Below, in pieces: positions 1 through 6,555 of a DNA stretch of 9,961 bases. The position numbers were made by a program, and so were the translations under genes. Source of the stretch: Paracoccaceae bacterium. Lineage in GTDB: Bacteria > Pseudomonadota > Alphaproteobacteria > Rhodobacterales > Rhodobacteraceae. Numbering within the stretch: the first letter of the stretch is position 1; each line of letters opens with the position of its first letter. Location of the stretch: assembly GCA_007119835.1 (NCBI GenBank), contig SKOX01000116.1, positions 1-9,961 on the forward strand, in the 5' to 3' direction. A model generated the notes under the pieces. The model was not told the origin of the DNA, ran no database searches, and was given only the letters and a program-made list of their open reading frames with translations.

Positions 1-908
1 AGGATGGCGCCGACCGGGGAGTAGGTGCGCAGGTCGTACTTGCAGGGCGCGTAGTTGCCGTGCCAGGCGACGATGTCGAGGGGCGAGTGGGGCAGGTCGG
101 TGGCGTAGAAGCCGCCGCACCACTTGACGATCAGCCGGGTCGGGCGGTCGCTGTCCTCGAAGGCGGCGACGGGGGTCTTGAAGTCCCGGGAATTGGCGAG
201 GCAGTTGGCGCCGATCGGGCCGCGCTCGGGCAGGGTGAACTTCTGGCCGTAGTTCTCGCAGACGAAGCCGCGGGCCTCGCCGTCGGGGAGGGCTATACGG
301 AAGACGAGGCCGCGGGGGATGATGGCGATCTCGAGCGGCTCGAGCGCGATGCGGCCGAGCTCGGTGAAGATGTCGAGGCGGCCGACCTGGGGGATGATCA
401 GAAGCTCGCTGTCGGCGGAGTAGAAGTGCTCGTCCACCATGTCGCGGTTGGCCGCGTAGGCGTGGATCGCCATGCCGACCTGGGTGTTCACGTCGCCCGC
501 GGTGGTCATGGTGCGCATGCCGGTGAGGAAGGTGGCCTCGGGCGGGATCGGCAGCGGGTTCCAGCGGAACTGGCCGAGGGACTGCACGCCGGGGACGACG
601 TGGGGCGCGGACTTCCACAGCTCCATGCCGGCGGTGGGCCTGAAGCGGCCGGTGTGGCGGACCGACGGGCGGATGCGGTAGCACCATGTCCGTTCGTTCT
701 CGCCGCGCGGCGCGGTGAAGGGCGTGCCGGAGAGCTGCTCGGCATAGAGGCCGTAGTTGCACTTCTGCGGCGAGTTCTGGCCCTGCGGGAGGGCGCCGGG
801 CAGGGCCTCGGTCTCGAAGTCGTTGCCGAAGCCCGGCATGTAGCCGGGATGCGTCCCGACCGGGGTGCCGGCGTCCGTGCGCGGCGCGATGTCGGTCTGC
901 TTGTTCAT
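1..908 (-). CDS. hmgA: Homogentisate 1,2-dioxygenase, C-terminus cut off by the window edge
   Basis: This enzyme opens the ring of homogentisate to maleylacetoacetate with Fe(II) and O2, in cytosolic tyrosine and phenylalanine breakdown. Reading leftward from ATG 908 gives 302 residues, against about 430-450 for the family. The N-terminal signature is clear: [20 protein letters not shown] (residues 26-45), then the segment [20 protein letters not shown] (159-178). WHGNY at 282-286 matches the segment holding the proposed acid-base His (His292 in the human enzyme). The iron ligands lie in the missing C-terminal third, so catalytic competence cannot be judged. The start is supported by GGAGGAGA, five bases upstream of the ATG. 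The gene is divergent from a MarR regulator and maiA, which fits the pathway. Fumarylacetoacetase would be expected beyond the left edge. Recognition is very secure. Confidence 0.97.
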   Translation of the reverse strand, partial: MNKQTDIAPRTDAGTPVGTHPGYMPGFGNDFETEALPGALPQGQNSPQKCNYGLYAEQLSGTPFTAPRGENERTWCYRIRPSVRHTGRFRPTAGMELWKSAPHVVPGVQSLGQFRWNPLPIPPEATFLTGMRTMTTAGDVNTQVGMAIHAYAANRDMVDEHFYSADSELLIIPQVGRLDIFTELGRIALEPLEIAIIPRGLVFRIALPDGEARGFVCENYGQKFTLPERGPIGANCLANSRDFKTPVAAFEDSDRPTRLIVKWCGGFYATDLPHSPLDIVAWHGNYAPCKYDLRTYSPVGAI

Positions 909-957
909 GGCGTTCTCCTCCGGGGCGGCCCGGCCCCTTGATCGGCGCGGCCGGACG

Positions 958-973
958 TGGTGTCCTGACACCA
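958..973. repeat. Short perfect inverted repeat in the hmgA leader
   Basis: TGGTGTC (958-964) and GACACCA (967-973) form 7-bp arms around a 2-base centre. The element lies just downstream of the hmgA -10 box, at about the predicted start point. It could be a second protein-binding half of the control region. The 2-nt gap is too short for a full RNA hairpin loop. Function is unknown. Confidence 0.5.
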
Positions 974-974
974 A

Positions 975-1004
975 CTCATATCGTTGCAAATGAAATGACG
1001 TCAA
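975..1004 (-). promoter_or_regulatory. Predicted sigma70-type promoter of hmgA
   Basis: Read on the minus strand, TTGACG (1004-999) and TATGAG (980-975) are separated by 18 bp and match the -35 and -10 consensus at 5/6 and 4/6 positions. The start point would fall near 968, giving an hmgA leader of about 60 nt. The -35 box lies inside the first codons of the divergent regulator gene, and the spacer and -10 box coincide with the palindromic operator. This is predicted from sequence only. Confidence 0.6.
976..998. promoter_or_regulatory. Imperfect palindrome, probable MarR-family operator
   Basis: The arms TCATnTCnTT and AAnGAnATGA flank a 3-base centre at 986-988. Eight of the eleven outer base pairs are complementary. 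Length, AT-richness in a very GC-rich background, and symmetry are typical of MarR-family operators. The site covers the -10 box and spacer of the hmgA promoter and the ATG (995-997) of the regulator. Bound protein should therefore block hmgA and also its own gene. That the adjacent MarR protein is the ligand is inference. Confidence 0.6.
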
Positions 1005-1471
1005 CGGCCGGCTTCGATCTCGACGAGTTTCTGCCCTACCGGCTCGCGGTCGCGGCGCAGCGGGTGTCGGCGGCGTTCCGGGCGGTCTACGGGCCGCGTC
1101 ACGGGCTCAGCGTCGCCGAGTGGCGGGTGATGGCGCATCTCGCCAACGCGGGGCCGGTCAGCGTGCGCGAGGTCTTCGCCCGCGTCGCGATGGACAAGCC
1201 GAAGGTGAGCCGGGCGGCGTCGCGGCTCGAGCTTGCCGGGCTGATCGAGAAGCGGGCCGACCCGGGCGACCGGCGGCTCGTCGCGCTGTCGCTGACCGAG
1301 CGGGGGCGGGCGGTGATGACGGACCTCGTGCCGCTCGCCCGCGCCTTCGAGGCGGGTCTCCTGGCGCGGCTGACGCCGGAGGAGCGCGCGGCCCTCGACG
1401 CGGTTCTGACGAAGCTCGTCGAGGCCGGGGAAGAGACGGGGGGAGAGGGTGCTGCAAGCGACGCTCTATGA
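995..1471 (+). CDS. MarR-family transcriptional regulator of homogentisate catabolism
   Basis: This is a 158-residue winged-helix DNA-binding protein, normal for MarR. After a short N-terminal arm, the dimerisation helix starts near [17 protein letters not shown] (residues 12-28). [13 protein letters not shown] (38-50) leads into the recognition region [20 protein letters not shown] (64-83). The wing is [16 protein letters not shown] (89-104), and the C-terminal helices complete the dimer. I prefer ATG 995 because the homology begins there; the longer TTG start at 938 would run through the divergent hmgA leader. No ribosome binding site precedes 995, so a leaderless message is possible. The gene overlaps maiA by 23 bases and faces away from hmgA, so it is probably a local repressor released by a tyrosine-breakdown intermediate. 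It may correspond to the regulator some databases call HmgS; ligand and name are not provable here. Confidence 0.92.
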   Translation: MTSTAGFDLDEFLPYRLAVAAQRVSAAFRAVYGPRHGLSVAEWRVMAHLANAGPVSVREVFARVAMDKPKVSRAASRLELAGLIEKRADPGDRRLVALSLTERGRAVMTDLVPLARAFEAGLLARLTPEERAALDAVLTKLVEAGEETGGEGAASDAL

Positions 1472-2087
1472 CTACTGGCGCTCGTCGGCGAGCTACCGGG
1501 TGCGGATCGCGCTCAACCTGCTCGGGATCGAGCATGCGCGGGTGCCGGTGAACCTGCTCACCGGCGAGCACAAGGCGCCGGAGCATCTGGCGCGCAATCC
1601 GCAGGGGCTGGTGCCGGCGCTCGAGATCGACGGGCTGACGCTGACCCAGTCGCTCGCCATCCTCGAGTATCTCGACGAGACGCGCGAGGCGGGCTTCCTG
1701 CCGGACGACCCGGCCGGGCGGGCGCGGGTGCGGGCGATCGCCTACGCCATCGCCATGGAGATCCATCCGGTGTGCAACCTCGCGGTGGCGCGGCATGCGG
1801 CGGAGGCCTCGGCCGGCGCGATCTCGGTGGAGCGCTGGATGAAGGCCTTCATCGGGCCGGGGTTCGCGGCGGTCGAGCGGATGCTCGAAGATCCGGCCAC
1901 CGGGCGCTTCTGCCACGGCGACCGCATCGGGCTCGCCGACATCTGCCTCGTGCCGCAGGTCTACAATGCGCGGCGCTGGGACGTCGACCTCGGGCCGATG
2001 CCGATGGTGCGGCGGATCGCGGAGACGCTGGAGGCGCATCCGGCCTTCGCCGCCGCCCATCCCGACCGGATCGCGCCGCCGGTGTGA
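1449..2087 (+). CDS. maiA: Maleylacetoacetate isomerase (zeta-class glutathione transferase)
   Basis: This enzyme uses glutathione to isomerise maleylacetoacetate, the HmgA product, to fumarylacetoacetate in the cytosol. The 212 residues match the usual family length. The N-terminal thioredoxin-fold domain has [16 protein letters not shown] (7-22), the zeta-class motif, with the usual Cys of SSC replaced by Ala. It continues with NPQGLVPAL (50-58) and the glutathione-binding QSLAILEYL (67-75). The helical domain contains EIHPVCN (104-110) and GLADICLVPQVYNARRW (161-177). The start is GTG 1449, directly after the purine-rich GGGGGGAGAGG (1438-1448). The gene overlaps the MarR gene by 23 bases, so the two are surely cotranscribed and probably translationally coupled. 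Fumarylpyruvate-type isomerases are close relatives, but the neighbours favour the homogentisate role. Confidence 0.95.
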   Translation: MLQATLYDYWRSSASYRVRIALNLLGIEHARVPVNLLTGEHKAPEHLARNPQGLVPALEIDGLTLTQSLAILEYLDETREAGFLPDDPAGRARVRAIAYAIAMEIHPVCNLAVARHAAEASAGAISVERWMKAFIGPGFAAVERMLEDPATGRFCHGDRIGLADICLVPQVYNARRWDVDLGPMPMVRRIAETLEAHPAFAAAHPDRIAPPV

Positions 2088-2126
2088 GCGAGGTCCCGCT
2101 CGGGCGGCGACATTCCGTCGCGCACC

Positions 2127-2139
2127 GGTTGCGGCAACC
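2127..2139. repeat. Perfect inverted repeat between maiA and egtB
   Basis: GGTTGC (2127-2132) and GCAACC (2134-2139) surround a single central G, 39 bases after the maiA stop and 48 bases before egtB. It is too tight for a good RNA terminator and has no U-tract, so a regulator site or a chance palindrome is equally possible. I found no convincing -35/-10 pair in this gap. Confidence 0.35.
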
Positions 2140-2187
2140 CGAAGCCGGATGGCACGTTGAAGAGCAGCAGCCTGCAAGGGGAGCGCC

Positions 2188-3452
2188 ATGCCCAGGACAT
2201 CGACCCGACCCGCGGCCTCGACGGCCGAGGCCCTCGACCTCTTCCGGCAGACGCGGGCGCGCTCGCGCGCGCTCGTCGCCTCGCTCCGGCCCGAGGACAT
2301 GGTCGTGCAGTCGATGGAGGATGCGAGCCCGACCAAGTGGCATCTCGCGCACACCACCTGGTTCTTCGAGCAGTTCATCCTGCGCGAGCACGTCGACGGC
2401 TATCGCTCGCCCGACGACCGGTTCGCCTTCCTGTTCAACTCCTACTACGTGCAGGCCGGTCCGCGGCATGCGCGGACGCGGCGCGGGCTGGTCACCCGGC
2501 CGGGCGTCGACGAGGTCATGGCCTTCCGCGAGCATGTCGACGCGGCGATGGAGCGGCTGCTCGAGCGCGAGCCGGGCCCGGAGGTGATCGAGCGCGCGAT
2601 CCTCGGCTGCCACCACGAGATGCAGCACCAGGAACTGCTGGTCACCGACCTCTTGCACGCGCTGTCGTTCAACCCGCTGCTGCCGGCGATCCGGCCGCCC
2701 GAGCCGATGCCGACGACCTCCGAGACGCCGCTCGACTGGACCGAGCACGAGGGCGGCATCGTCGAGATCGGCCACGACGGGAAGGGCTTCGCCTTCGACT
2801 GCGAGGGGCCGCGGCACGAGGTGCTGCTGCGCCCCTATCGGCTCGCGACGCGGCCGGTGACGAACCGCGAGTGGATTGCCTTCATCGAGGACGACGGCTA
2901 CGGCCGGGCGCCGCTGTGGCTGATGGACGGCTTCGCGGCGGTCGAGCGCGAGGGCTGGGACGCGCCGCTCTACTGGTGGAAGCAGGACGGCGCGTGGTGG
3001 ACCTTCACGCCGCGGGGCGCGCAGCCGGTCAACCTCGACGCGCCGGTGGTGCATGTGAGCTACTACGAGGCCGACGCCTACGCGCGGTGGGCGGGCGCGC
3101 GGCTGCCGGGCGAGGCGGAGTGGGAGGCTGCGGCGGCCGCGGTGCCGATCCGCGGCAACTTCATGGACGCGGGCGTGCTGCGGCCGCTGCCGCCGGGCCG
3201 GGCCTCGGGCGAGCGCCAGCTCTGGGGCGACGTCTGGGAGTGGACCGCCTCCTCCTTCGGGCCCTATCCGGGCTTCCGCCCGCCGGAAGGCGCCATCGGC
3301 GAGTACAACGGCAAGTTCATGGTCAGCCAGTACGTGCTGAGGGGCGGCGCCTGCACCACGCCGGTCGAGCAGGTCAGGCCGAGCTACCGCAACTTCTTCT
3401 ATCCGCACCACCGCTGGCAGACCACCGGGCTGCGGCTCGCGAGCGACGCGTG

Positions 3453-3453
<1 letters not shown>
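2188..3453 (+). CDS. egtB: Ergothioneine biosynthesis sulfoxide synthase EgtB
   Basis: EgtB is a non-haem iron oxygenase that joins a thiol (cysteine or gamma-glutamylcysteine, depending on subtype) to C2 of hercynine, forming the sulfoxide precursor of ergothioneine. The 421 residues comprise a DinB-like helical domain (about 15-170) and a formylglycine-enzyme-like sulfatase-modifying domain (about 185-420). Predicted iron ligands are the HX3HXE motif His143/His147 (HEMQHQE) and a His in KWHLAHTTWFFEQF (50-63). The C-terminal signature LRGGACTTP (384-392) followed by YRNFFYPHHRWQTTGLRLA (400-418) is typical of EgtB. ATG 2188 follows GGGGAG at 2178-2183. The TGA stop shares one base with the egtD ATG, indicating tight coupling. 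The thiol donor cannot be settled from sequence; absence of egtA and egtC here is compatible with direct use of cysteine. Confidence 0.96.
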
Positions 3454-4397
<944 letters not shown>

Positions 4398-4400
4398 CCT

Positions 4401-4429
4401 TTGAACTGCGCAGTGCGAGGGCATATGGT
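4401..4429 (+). promoter_or_regulatory. Predicted promoter of the HDAC-xseB-ispA-dxs operon
   Basis: TTGAAC (4401-4406) and TATGGT (4424-4429) are 17 bp apart, each 4/6 to consensus, in a short, relatively AT-rich gap after egtD. The expected start point, near 4436, almost coincides with ATG 4438, so the mRNA would be leaderless or nearly so. A 10-bp palindrome ACTGCGCAGT (4405-4414) overlaps the end of the -35 box and could be an operator. This is prediction only; readthrough from egtD is also possible. Confidence 0.45.
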
Positions 4430-4437
4430 CGCCGGCC

Positions 4438-5385
4438 ATGACCACCGCGCTCATCAGCCATTGCGACTGCCTCGAACACGTCAATCCGCCCGGCCACCCG
4501 GAGTCGGTCGACCGGCTGCGCGCCGTCATGGCCGCGCTCGAGGCCGAGGAATTCGCCTATCTCACACGCGTCGACGCGCCGCTCGCCAGCGACGAGGCGC
4601 TGCTGCGGGTCCATCCCGCGAGCCACATCGAGCGGATCGAGGCCCAGAGCCCGGCCCGCGGCTTCGCGGCGATCGACGCCGACACCTTCATGTGCCCGGG
4701 CTCGGTCACCGCCGCGCGCCGCGCCGCCGGCGCCATCGTGCAGGCTGTCGACATGGTGATGGCCGGCGAGGTGGCGAACGCCTTCTGCGCCGTCCGCCCG
4801 CCCGGCCACCACGCCGAGCCGTCGACGCCGATGGGCTTCTGCCTGTTCGGCACCGTCGCGGTCGGCGCGATGCACGCGCTCGAGGCCCACGGGCTCGAGC
4901 GGGTGGCGATCATGGATTTCGACGTCCACCACGGCAACGGCACCCAGGCGCTGCTCTGGCACGAGAAGCGCGTGCTCTTCGCCTCGACCCAGCAGATGCC
5001 GCTCTACCCCGGCACCGGCGCCCCGGAGGAACGCGGCGCCCACGGCCAGATCGTCAACGTGCCGCTCCGTCCCGGCGCGGGCGGCGCGGAGTTCCGCGAG
5101 GCGATGCGGGCCGAGGTGCTGCCGGCGATCGACGCCCACGCGCCGCAGCTGATCCTGATCTCGGCGGGGTTCGACGCCCATGCCCGCGATCCGCTGGCCA
5201 ATCTCAACCTGATCGAGGCCGACTTCGCCTGGGCCACCCGGGAGCTCTGCGCGCTCGCCGATCGCCATGCGCGGGGCCGCGTCGTCTCGACACTCGAGGG
5301 CGGATATGATCTCACGGCGCTCGCCGCCTCGGTCGCGGCGCATGTGCGGGTGCTGATGGAGCGGGTTCATGTCCCAAACCCCTGA
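4438..5385 (+). CDS. Histone-deacetylase-family zinc amidohydrolase
   Basis: This is a bacterial member of the HDAC, acetoin-utilisation and acetylpolyamine-amidohydrolase superfamily. These proteins hydrolyse acetyl-amide bonds on lysines, polyamines or other small substrates. The 315 residues span a complete catalytic fold. RPPGHHA (120-126) holds the paired catalytic His124 and His125. DFDVHHGNGTQ (160-170) gives the zinc ligands Asp162 and His164, and SAGFDAHARDPL (242-253) gives the third ligand Asp246. EGGYDL (287-292) carries the catalytic Tyr290. The pattern resembles class II HDACs. ATG 4438 has no good ribosome binding site, and the predicted promoter implies leaderless translation. 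The last 17 bases overlap xseB, so this is the first gene of the xseB-ispA-dxs operon. The substrate cannot be deduced; a link to isoprenoid metabolism is suggested only by position. Confidence 0.93.
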   Translation: MTTALISHCDCLEHVNPPGHPESVDRLRAVMAALEAEEFAYLTRVDAPLASDEALLRVHPASHIERIEAQSPARGFAAIDADTFMCPGSVTAARRAAGAIVQAVDMVMAGEVANAFCAVRPPGHHAEPSTPMGFCLFGTVAVGAMHALEAHGLERVAIMDFDVHHGNGTQALLWHEKRVLFASTQQMPLYPGTGAPEERGAHGQIVNVPLRPGAGGAEFREAMRAEVLPAIDAHAPQLILISAGFDAHARDPLANLNLIEADFAWATRELCALADRHARGRVVSTLEGGYDLTALAASVAAHVRVLMERVHVPNP

Positions 5386-5635
5386 AGGCCGGGAGGCTGC
5401 GCGGCCTCCGGTCGCCGGTATGTCCTTCGAGGACGCGCTCCACGAGCTCGAGGGCGTGGTTGCCGCGCTCGAGCAGGGCGACGTCGCGCTCGAGCAGTCG
5501 ATCACGCTCTACGCCCGCGGCGCCGAACTGCGCGCCCATTGCCAGCGCAAGCTCGAGGAGGCCGAGGCCCGCGTCGCCCAGATCACCGAAGGTCCGGACG
5601 GGCGGCCGCAGGTGAAGACGGTCGACGTCGGCTGA
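5369..5635 (+). CDS. xseB: Exodeoxyribonuclease VII small subunit
   Basis: XseB is the small helical subunit that coats the XseA catalytic subunit of exonuclease VII, which degrades single-stranded DNA from both ends to short oligonucleotides. The 88 residues fit the usual 70-90. The family core runs from MSFEDALHELEGVVAALEQG (18-37) through VALEQSITLYARGAELRAHC (39-58) to the helix KLEEAEARVAQI (61-72). The start at ATG 5369 is supported by GGAG at 5358-5361, seven bases upstream. It gives a 17-residue polar tail before the core; the internal ATG 5420 at the core itself is an alternative. It overlaps the hydrolase gene by 17 bases and ends three bases before ispA. No xseA is visible. Placement upstream of ispA and dxs is a common operon order in proteobacteria and does not imply a metabolic link. 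Confidence 0.94.
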   Translation: MSQTPEGREAARPPVAGMSFEDALHELEGVVAALEQGDVALEQSITLYARGAELRAHCQRKLEEAEARVAQITEGPDGRPQVKTVDVG

Positions 5636-5638
5636 GGC

Positions 5639-6523
5639 ATGGGCACAGGCGACGACTTCGAAGCGGTCCTCCGCGAGGCGGCCTCTCGCGTGGACGGGTT
5701 CCTCGCCACGTTGCTCCCGTCGGACGAGACCCTGCTCGGCGCCGCGATGCGCCACGCCGCGCTCGGCGGCGGCAAGCGGCTCCGGGCCTTTCTCGCCATG
5801 GAGACCGCCGCGCTGTTCCGGGTGCCGGCCGCCCACGGCCTGCGCGCCGCCGCGGCGGTGGAGTGCGTGCATGCCTACAGCCTGGTCCACGACGACCTGC
5901 CCTGCATGGACGACGACGACCTGCGCCGGGGCAAGCCGACCGTCCACGTCAAGTGGGACGAGGCGACGGCGGTGCTCGCCGGCGACGCGCTGCAGACGCT
6001 CGCCTTCGAGATCCTGAGCGCGCCCCAGAGCGGGATGGACCCGCGGGTGCAGGTCCGCCTCGTCCAGCGCCTCGCCCAGGCCGCCGGCGCGCACGGCATG
6101 GCCGGCGGCCAGGCGCTCGACATCCAGGCCGAGACCGCGTCGGCCCCGCTGACGCTCGAGCAGATCGCCGACCTGCAGGCGCTGAAGACCGGGGCGCTGA
6201 TCGGCTGGGCGGCGGAGGCGGGCGCGATCCTCGGCCGGACCGACCCCGAGCCGCTGCAGCGTTATGCCGCGGATCTCGGCCTCGCCTTCCAGATCCGCGA
6301 CGACATCCTCGACGTCGAGGGCGCGGCCGAGGACCTCGGCAAGGGCGTCGGCAAGGACGAGGGCAAGGGCAAGGCGACCTACGTCTCGCTGCTCGGGCTC
6401 GAGGAGGCGCGGCAGAAAGCCCGTGACTTGGTGTCAACTGCGTGTGACACTCTCGCCCCGTACGGCTCCGCGGCGGAGCGTCTGCGCCAGCTGGCGCGCT
6501 TCGCCGTCGAGCGCACCGGATGA
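5639..6523 (+). CDS. ispA: Farnesyl diphosphate synthase (polyprenyl synthetase family)
   Basis: This is a short-chain trans-prenyltransferase that condenses dimethylallyl and isopentenyl diphosphate through geranyl to farnesyl diphosphate, the precursor of quinone tails, undecaprenyl phosphate, hopanoids and carotenoids. The 294 residues are typical of Isp[11 protein letters not shown] (43-52) binds diphosphate. DDLPCMD (85-91) is the first aspartate-rich motif, with the four-residue insertion typical of bacterial FPP synthases. GGQALD (156-161) and KTG (183-185) follow, then the second aspartate-rich motif DDILD (221-225). The loop [15 protein letters not shown] (234-248) is unusually Gly/Lys-rich but keeps the conserved GKATY. 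ATG 5639 lies three bases after xseB with only a weak site (GAGG), so coupling is likely. The end overlaps a possible dxs start as ATGA. A geranylgeranyl product cannot be fully excluded, but the motifs favour farnesyl. Confidence 0.96.
   Translation: MGTGDDFEAVLREAASRVDGFLATLLPSDETLLGAAMRHAALGGGKRLRAFLAMETAALFRVPAAHGLRAAAAVECVHAYSLVHDDLPCMDDDDLRRGKPTVHVKWDEATAVLAGDALQTLAFEILSAPQSGMDPRVQVRLVQRLAQAAGAHGMAGGQALDIQAETASAPLTLEQIADLQALKTGALIGWAAEAGAILGRTDPEPLQRYAADLGLAFQIRDDILDVEGAAEDLGKGVGKDEGKGKATYVSLLGLEEARQKARDLVSTACDTLAPYGSAAERLRQLARFAVERTG
6431..6450. repeat. Inverted repeat inside the ispA 3' end, upstream of dxs
   Basis: GTGTCA (6431-6436) and TGACAC (6445-6450) are separated by eight bases. 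The repeat lies in a patch of codons that are rare in these genes (CGT, TTG, TCA, ACT, TGT, ACT within codons 262-271), about 105 bases before the preferred dxs start. It could be a regulator site or part of an internal dxs promoter. The arm TGGTGTCA also occurs near hmgA. Function is not established. Confidence 0.4.
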
Positions 6524-6539
6524 ACGACAAACCCGCCGC

Positions 6540-6545
6540 AGGAGG
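6540..6545 (+). promoter_or_regulatory. Ribosome binding site deciding the dxs start
   Basis: AGGAGG is a full Shine-Dalgarno match, 10 bases before ATG 6556. The upstream ATG 6520, which overlaps the ispA stop, has no such site. This supports initiation at 6556. Confidence 0.7.
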
Positions 6546-6555
6546 CGACGCGACC

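Noticed and set aside
60..941. Long rightward open frame opposite hmgA
   Set aside because: It is antisense to a clear homogentisate dioxygenase, has a low-complexity Gly/Ala/Val/Arg composition and matches no family I know. High GC makes such frames common.
938..994. 19-codon N-terminal extension of the MarR gene from TTG 938
   Set aside because: It would translate the hmgA leader and operator, and MarR homology begins after ATG 995.
1849..3411. 520-codon leftward open frame opposite maiA and egtB
   Set aside because: It crosses two well-supported genes on the other strand and is rich in Arg, Pro and Ala with no recognisable motif, so it is a GC-driven shadow.
2157..3452. Upstream extension of the egtD frame through egtB
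   Set aside because: The frame is open for 432 codons before ATG 3453 but encodes Arg/Ala-rich sequence unlike EgtD, while egtB occupies the same DNA in another frame. It is not a fusion.
6332..6382. Gly/Lys-rich stretch in IspA as a frameshift or inserted repeat
   Set aside because: GGCAAG-like codons recur here, but the reading frame is intact, the spacing to the conserved GKATY fits the family, and the loop is naturally variable.
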